A stretch of DNA of 64,000 nt from Breznakiella homolactica (lineage in GTDB: Bacteria > Spirochaetota > Spirochaetia > Treponematales > Breznakiellaceae): the NCBI RefSeq assembly GCF_016616095.2, contig NZ_CP067089.2, positions 4,278,001 through 4,342,000 on the forward strand, read 5' to 3'. The notes below the pieces were generated by a model that was not told the origin of the DNA, did not search any database, and saw only the letters and a program-made list of their open reading frames with translations. The position numbers and the translations under genes were made by a program. Positions 59,134-64,000 of this stretch are shown here, one piece after another. Numbering within the stretch: position 1 is the first letter of the stretch; every line of letters begins with the position of its first letter.

Positions 59134-60623
59134 TGAGCCGGATCCGCAGTTCCCTTCGTTTCCAGATACTCGTGTCCGTATTCGGGGTATTTTTTATCCT
59201 GGTCCTTTCCACGGGCTATATTCTCTTTACCACCAGAAATTTGCAGGCTCTGTCGGACCGCAGTTTTGAGCAGGAACGGTTTATCTCATCCGTCATGGGG
59301 GACCTCGCGGCGTACCAGGAGCCGCTCACGGAGTATCTGGCGACCCGGTCTTCCAATGCCCTGGCAAGAATTCTTATTGACTCCCATAATCTGCGGACGA
59401 AAATTCCCGCTGATTTTCCGGTTTCCCGGAATAAGATCGAACTCCGGGAGCGGGAGCTGTATTCCCTGATTCATTCCTATCTGGATCTCGCGGACCGGGC
59501 CATTGAGGAAAAGCGGGCCAGGAATATTTCTTCGTATATCGAAACCTATGATGAAATGAGTGTGCTCCTGGCGTACATCAACAGTGAGATTGAGATCGTC
59601 AGCACCGAACGGTTCAGGAGCCAGCTCGAAAACTACGGTGTTTTTATAGCGGAATCGGGAGCCATCCAGCTGTGGAATCTCATCTTTATCATTTCCGTTT
59701 CTTTTTTCGTTCTGATGCTTCTGTTCCGGACGGTAGGCAAATTCAGCGATCCCTTTATCCGGCTTTCTGCCATGGCTTCCCAGCTGGCGGCGGGCAATTT
59801 TGAGATTGAGGATCTGGAACACAGTTCGGTTGAGGAAATTGACCGGCTCGTGCAGGCCTTCAACCAGATGAAGCAGGATATACGCCAATATATTGAAGAA
59901 ATACGCCTCCAGGAATCGATCAAGCAGGAGTACATGCAGGAACGGATGCGCAATCTGAAAATGGAAGGCCTGGTCCGGCGTATGGAAATCTATACCCTCC
60001 AGGCCCAGATGAATCCCCACTTTCTGTTCAACACCCTGAACACCGGGATGCAGCTGGCCATTGTTGAGGGGGCGGACCGGACCGGGGAATACATGGAATA
60101 CATGGCCCAGCTTTTCCGGCACATAATCAGGAACAAGGAAATCATCGTTCCCCTGCGCCATGAAATGGAGGGGCTGAACTATTATTTCTATATACTAAAA
60201 GTCCGGTTTCCGAAAAATCTGGACCTGGTCCTTGATTTTGATGAAACCCTGCTGGACAGTCATAAAGTCCCGGTTTCCATACTCCAGCCGCTGGTGGAAA
60301 ATTCCATTATCCACGGGTTTAATGATATGGCCACGGGCGCGGTGGTCCGGGTCCGGGCCGTTAAGCAGGGCGACCAGCTGGTGCTTTCCGTGGAGGATAA
60401 CGGCTCCGGTATGGAAGCGGAAAAAGCCGCGGAAATGCTGCGGCCCCAGCCCATCGACGAATCCTCCCTGTCCAGGCTGATGGGCCTGGAAAACGTAATC
60501 CAGCGCCTGTATTTCTTTTACCCCGATACCCCCGATGTGGTGGAAATAATAACCGGGAAAGGGGAGGGCACCGTAATACGCATACGGATCGATACCGGGA
60601 GGGAACCGTGTATAGAGTTCTGA
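59133..60623 (+). CDS. Sensor histidine kinase, YesM/LytS type
   Basis: A 496-residue inner-membrane kinase. Membrane segments at ~10-32 (ILVSVFGVFFILVLSTGYIL) and ~180-202 enclose a helical periplasmic sensor domain; a HAMP-like linker (~205-255) leads to the His_kinase domain, where H296 sits in LQAQMNPHFLFNTLNTGMQL. The ATPase part has LQPLVENSIIHGFND (N box) and SVEDNGSGMEAEKA (G box). The autophosphorylated His passes phosphate to the response regulator encoded next. The stop overlaps the regulator start by 16 nt. No PAS domain is seen. Confidence 0.94.
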   Translation: MSRIRSSLRFQILVSVFGVFFILVLSTGYILFTTRNLQALSDRSFEQERFISSVMGDLAAYQEPLTEYLATRSSNALARILIDSHNLRTKIPADFPVSRNKIELRERELYSLIHSYLDLADRAIEEKRARNISSYIETYDEMSVLLAYINSEIEIVSTERFRSQLENYGVFIAESGAIQLWNLIFIISVSFFVLMLLFRTVGKFSDPFIRLSAMASQLAAGNFEIEDLEHSSVEEIDRLVQAFNQMKQDIRQYIEEIRLQESIKQEYMQERMRNLKMEGLVRRMEIYTLQAQMNPHFLFNTLNTGMQLAIVEGADRTGEYMEYMAQLFRHIIRNKEIIVPLRHEMEGLNYYFYILKVRFPKNLDLVLDFDETLLDSHKVPVSILQPLVENSIIHGFNDMATGAVVRVRAVKQGDQLVLSVEDNGSGMEAEKAAEMLRPQPIDESSLSRLMGLENVIQRLYFFYPDTPDVVEIITGKGEGTVIRIRIDTGREPCIEF

Positions 60624-62098
60624 TTGTGGATGACGAGGAACCGGTCCTGGACAGTTATGAGTTTATGATTACCTCCACCGATGATTTTGCCGTGGCTGGA
60701 AAAGCCCGTTCCGGCTATGAATCCCTGAAGCTGATTTACGAACTTGAACCGGACCTGGTGCTCATGGATATCAACATCCCCGGCATGGACGGTATCCAGG
60801 TTATCAGTGAGGTCTACCGGAAATTTCCTTCCATGGTTTTTGTCCTGTCCACCGCCTACGAGCGGTTTGATCTTGCCCGCAGGGCAATTCCCCTCGGCAT
60901 TTTCGCTTACCTTGTAAAGCCGGTATCAAAGAAGACATTTCTGAATACCCTGGATTCGGTGCGGGAGGAACTGCACTCCCGGACGGCGGGCTCCATCCCT
61001 TCCGCCACCGGTGAGGATGAGCGCCGGTTTCTTCAGAAAACTATCTGGAAGGAAATGGGCCGGAACGATTGGGAGCAATTCCGGGACCGGTTTTCTTTTC
61101 CTTCGGATAAAGTTACGGTCTGCCTGATTGATCTGGAAGGGGACCCGGAAAAATGGTGTCCGTCCATTTTTGAAAAGCTATCCTACCGGCATTCCTGCCG
61201 TTTTGATACCATGCTTAATCGCGGACTTTTTCTCATATTCGGGGATATCCGCAGGGATGATCTCGAAAAACGGATTGAAGCCATCCTCACCGAAACCCTT
61301 CCCAAGGACAGTTTCCGTTCCTACGGACTCGGCGGGCTGTATCCGGGAGAGGATCTGTACCGTTCCTGCGGCGAAGCCCTGGAAGACCTCCAGCGGAAGC
61401 GGAATCTGGCGGATGTGCAGATGCGGGAACGGCTGCGGATTATCCAGCTCCGCCGCAAAATGGGGATCGCTTCCCCGGAGGATCTCACGGCTCTTTTCAA
61501 TACCCTTTGGGAGGAAGTTTTTTCGGTCCACGATTTTACCGTCGCCAAGGCTAAAATGGCTTCCGTTTTTCTTTTTTTAATCGATGATTACTCCGGCTGT
61601 TACAGCGGCCATTCCGAGGAGCTGCCGCCCCTTAATCCCCATGAGGACAGCATGGGGATCAGCAGCCTGGAGGAATGGGAAACCTGGGCGCTGCGGTCAT
61701 TCGATTATATTGTCAGGATTTCTTCCCTGCGGCGGTCGGACCGGTTTCCGCCGCCCCTGGCGAAAGCCCTTGAGTTTATCCACGGACATTATACTGAGGG
61801 AATCCAGCTCAGCTCCGCCGCTGAGGCCGCCAACGTTTCGGCGGCGTATCTGAGCCGCCTTTTCGCGGAACATCTGGGTACTTCCTTTATTGATTACATC
61901 ACCGAGCTGCGGGTCGAACAGGCGGAACGGCTTATCCGGGAGACGAAAATGAATATCAAGGAAGTTTCTTTTGCCGTGGGATACCAGGATCCGAATTATT
62001 TCAGCAAGATTTTCCGGAGGGCCACGGGGCTTCCCCCAACACTGTACGCCGCGGAGAAACGGGATTATTCCGATAGCCGCGGGGAGGAATGTGTATGA
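60608..62098 (+). CDS. Response regulator with AraC-type DNA-binding domain, YesN type
   Basis: A 496-residue regulator. The receiver (~1-120) has the acidic pair in VLIVDDEEPVLDSYEF, phosphoacceptor D54 in LVLMDINIPGMDG and K in YLVKPVSKKTF. A long middle region (~140-380) of unknown fold follows. The AraC domain (~385-485) reads IQLSSAAEAANVSAAYLSRL, GTSFIDYITELRVEQAERLI and VSFAVGYQDPNYFSKIFRRA. The start is GTG with GGGAGG upstream. It should activate nearby sugar transport genes once phosphorylated. Overlaps the next gene by 4 nt. Confidence 0.94.
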   Translation: MYRVLIVDDEEPVLDSYEFMITSTDDFAVAGKARSGYESLKLIYELEPDLVLMDINIPGMDGIQVISEVYRKFPSMVFVLSTAYERFDLARRAIPLGIFAYLVKPVSKKTFLNTLDSVREELHSRTAGSIPSATGEDERRFLQKTIWKEMGRNDWEQFRDRFSFPSDKVTVCLIDLEGDPEKWCPSIFEKLSYRHSCRFDTMLNRGLFLIFGDIRRDDLEKRIEAILTETLPKDSFRSYGLGGLYPGEDLYRSCGEALEDLQRKRNLADVQMRERLRIIQLRRKMGIASPEDLTALFNTLWEEVFSVHDFTVAKAKMASVFLFLIDDYSGCYSGHSEELPPLNPHEDSMGISSLEEWETWALRSFDYIVRISSLRRSDRFPPPLAKALEFIHGHYTEGIQLSSAAEAANVSAAYLSRLFAEHLGTSFIDYITELRVEQAERLIRETKMNIKEVSFAVGYQDPNYFSKIFRRATGLPPTLYAAEKRDYSDSRGEECV

Positions 62099-63183
62099 AA
62101 CGGTGGTATTTGCTTCTTGCCGGTTGTTTCCTGATTATGGCGTGTTCGGGAGAAAAAGGTCCGGTCCGCCCGTATCCGGCGGCGGAAATTCCCGCGGTGC
62201 CCGAAATTACTCAGCGGAGAATCCGGGGGAATTCCGAAACGGTGACCATCGGTTTTTCCATTGCCACCGATACTTTTATCATTGAACGGTGGAACAAGGA
62301 TGTGAAGGTCTTTTCCGGCGCTGCCCAGGAACTGGGAGCGGAGGTGATTTTCCAGCTTTCCGCTGGCGGCATCCGTGAGCAGATTGCCCAGATCAACTAT
62401 CTGGTAAACAGCAATATCGACATCCTCGTGGTGGTAGCCCACGATACGGATATGATTTCCGGGGCGGTAAAACAGGTCCGGGACATGGGTATCCCGGTGG
62501 TCTGCTATGACCGGATGGTCATGGGTGTTCCCATAGACGCCTATATATCCTTTGACAATACCGAAGTGGGCCGCCATTTCGGCAGGGCCCTCACCGGAGC
62601 GGTACCTACGGGCAACTATTTAATTGTAAACGGCGCCGTGTCCGATTCCAACAGCCGTAAAGTAAACCAGGGCCTTCACGAAATTATCGATCCCCTTGTG
62701 GAATCCGGGGCTATCCGGATAGTCCGGGAAGTCTGGCTTGACGAATGGAGCCACGATGAAGCCCTCGAAAAAATCGAGGCGGTTTTCGCGGAAACCACCG
62801 ATATTGACGCCATTTCCTGCGGCAATGACCAGATCGCCAGCGCCGCGTACCAGCTCCTTTCCGAACGGCGTCTGGCGGGCAAGGTAAAAATCGCCGGGCA
62901 GGACGCGGATCTCATAAACTGCCAGCGGATCGCCGAGGGAACCCAGCTTATGACCGTATACAAACCCATCGGAAGGCTTGCGGTGCGGGCGGCGGAGCTC
63001 GCGGTTGCCCTTGCGCAGAACCGGGCAATTCCCTATGACGCGCTGATGGATAACGGAAGCGGCACCATGATTCCCTCCTATGTGGAAATGCCTGTGGCGG
63101 TCTGCAGTGACAATATGGACGGAACCATCATAAAGGACGGATTCCACTCCGCCGCCGATGTGTACCGCAATGTGATCCGGTAA
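62095..63183 (+). CDS. XylF-like sugar-binding lipoprotein
   Basis: A 362-residue substrate-binding lipoprotein: KRWYLLLAGCFLIMACSGEK with lipobox IMAC. The body is a type-I periplasmic binding fold close to D-xylose-binding XylF: VTIGFSIATDTFIIERWNKD, EVIFQLSAGGIREQIAQINY, LVNSNIDILVVVAHDTDM, CYDRMVMGVPIDAYISFDN, DAISCGNDQIASAAYQLL and GKVKIAGQDADLINCQRI. ATG 62095 is chosen since GGGGAGG lies 7 nt upstream; ATG 62089 is too close to it. It is coupled to the response regulator, suggesting a role in signal input for the kinase rather than, or besides, bulk transport. Confidence 0.88.
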   Translation: MKRWYLLLAGCFLIMACSGEKGPVRPYPAAEIPAVPEITQRRIRGNSETVTIGFSIATDTFIIERWNKDVKVFSGAAQELGAEVIFQLSAGGIREQIAQINYLVNSNIDILVVVAHDTDMISGAVKQVRDMGIPVVCYDRMVMGVPIDAYISFDNTEVGRHFGRALTGAVPTGNYLIVNGAVSDSNSRKVNQGLHEIIDPLVESGAIRIVREVWLDEWSHDEALEKIEAVFAETTDIDAISCGNDQIASAAYQLLSERRLAGKVKIAGQDADLINCQRIAEGTQLMTVYKPIGRLAVRAAELAVALAQNRAIPYDALMDNGSGTMIPSYVEMPVAVCSDNMDGTIIKDGFHSAADVYRNVIR

Positions 63184-63341
63184 ATACCTCATAGGTAAAA
63201 ATTTGCGACAAAATATTCCTCCTTCGGGCTGTTTTGGCGGCGGAGTTGTGGTTTATTCCTTATTTTTGTAAAAACTTTACGATTTTAAACTTCCGGAATT
63301 GACCTGATAATGGGACAAACACAATTCTTGGAGGTTTTATT

Positions 63342-64000
63342 ATGAAAAAATTGTTAGCTGCCATGTTCATTATGCTGGCCGCCGTTTCAATCAGTTTTGC
63401 CGGGGGCGGCAAAGAAGATTCGTCGGCGCCTCTGATCGGTATTGCCATGCCCGAGACCCATGTGGAACGCTGGCAGAAGGACGGCGCAAACCTGAAGTCC
63501 GCGGCGGAGGCCCGGGGTTACCGCGCGGAAGTCACCTTTGGTGACGCCGACCAGACCCGGCAGAACCAGCAGATCCAGAACCTGCTCACCAACGGAGCGA
63601 AACTTCTTATTGTCGGATCCGTTAATGAAGGGGTTATTTCTGCGGTTGCCGACGCGGCCCAGGATAGTGTTCCGGTAATTGCCTACGACCGGATCATTTC
63701 CAATTCCGCGGATTACGATTACTATATCACCTTCAATAATTTCAAGGTCGGCCAGTTCCAGGGCCAGGGAATTGAAGCGGGACTGAATCTCAAGAACGCC
63801 ACCGCCGCGAATCCCAAGTACATCACCCTCTTTGCCGGTTCCCCCACCGACGGCAACGCCTTCTTCTTCTATGACGGCGCCATGAGCGTCCTCAATCCTT
63901 ATATTGAAAAAGGTGTGCTCAAGGTTGTTGGTCCCTATCCCAAGACCTCCGCTGACCGGGCTAACTTTACCCGGATCGCCACCGAAAACTGGCAGCCCCA
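63342..64000 (+). CDS. XylF-like sugar ABC binding protein (3' truncated by window edge)
   Basis: The first ~219 residues of a periplasmic binding protein; the frame stays open at base 64000. Signal peptide MKKLLAAMFIMLAAVSISFA, then GGGKEDSS. Features match the XylF family: IGIAMPETHVERWQKDGANL, TFGDADQTRQNQQIQNLLTN, VIAYDRIISNSADYDYYITF and YITLFAGSPTDGNAFFFYDG. TTGGAGG (63328-63334) is 7 nt before the ATG. It is a second XylF-like protein with only modest similarity to the preceding lipoprotein, in its own transcription unit after a 158-nt gap. It is presumably followed beyond the window by ATPase and permease genes, making it the transport counterpart. Confidence 0.9.
   Translation, partial: MKKLLAAMFIMLAAVSISFAGGGKEDSSAPLIGIAMPETHVERWQKDGANLKSAAEARGYRAEVTFGDADQTRQNQQIQNLLTNGAKLLIVGSVNEGVISAVADAAQDSVPVIAYDRIISNSADYDYYITFNNFKVGQFQGQGIEAGLNLKNATAANPKYITLFAGSPTDGNAFFFYDGAMSVLNPYIEKGVLKVVGPYPKTSADRANFTRIATENWQP

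Overview
The window reads as part of the chromosome of a host-associated spirochaete, most likely a treponeme of the termite-gut type. This is an inference from protein style: a FabV/TER-type enoyl reductase, a bacterial-type independent phosphoglycerate mutase, GGQ-type signal peptides on binding proteins, a beta-helix repeat lipoprotein, and mid-to-high GC housekeeping DNA broken by an AT-rich accessory block. No rRNA or other phylogenetic marker is present to confirm it.

Layout. (1) 1-6645: tail of an AraC-type regulator, then a sugar-use operon (MDR dehydrogenase, binding protein, two permeases, cytoplasmic GH39-like glycosidase) closed by a bidirectional terminator. (2) 6663-6736: tRNA-Pro(GGG) on the minus strand. 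(3) 6895-10707: a zinc phospholipase C-like protein converging on a protein that joins a degenerate KaiC-like domain to a PPDK/PEP-synthase ATP-grasp domain. (4) 10933-16644: Ca2+-type P-ATPase, CNNM/CorC-type CBS protein, and gpmI on the opposite strand. (5) 16867-21937: one tightly packed operon with a PII-like protein, a PTS EIIA protein and a seven-gene Mrp/Mbh-type cation antiporter in the order E-F-G-A'-B-C-D. (6) 21930-26235: CBS-SpoIIE phosphatase, a probably inactive M20-like protein, glucosyl-3-phosphoglycerate synthase and an unknown protein.

(7) 26236-46001 is an accessory island. It holds a beta-helix surface lipoprotein, then a cassette behind one good promoter: a membrane/coiled-coil protein, a beta-barrel-like protein, two lipoproteins and a 3308-residue secreted SpvB/Rhs (Tc-toxin-like) protein. 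The last ~187 residues of the giant are abruptly AT-rich and carry an L,D-transpeptidase-like His/Cys motif. The next gene is an AT-rich lipoprotein, a plausible periplasmic immunity protein. After it lies a decayed second toxin tip (C39/papain-like, two in-frame stops), then a frameshifted IS256-type transposase lying against a multiply frameshifted IS481-type transposase.

(8) 46050-55461: a minus-strand fatty-acid synthesis block (transcribed fabH-fabD-fabG-fabF-fabZ, then fabV-accB-accC-accD-accA) behind a clear promoter with an inverted-repeat operator candidate, preceded by a long-chain acyl-CoA synthetase. No acpP lies in the block. (9) 57396-64000: a small lipoprotein, then a sugar-sensing cluster: membrane-anchored binding protein, YesM-type histidine kinase, YesN-type AraC response regulator, XylF-like lipoprotein, and the start of a second XylF-like binding protein that runs off the window.

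The most unusual content is the polymorphic-toxin cassette at 28667-43206. The coupling of PII-like and EIIA regulators to an Mrp antiporter and the KaiC/PPDK fusion also stand out.
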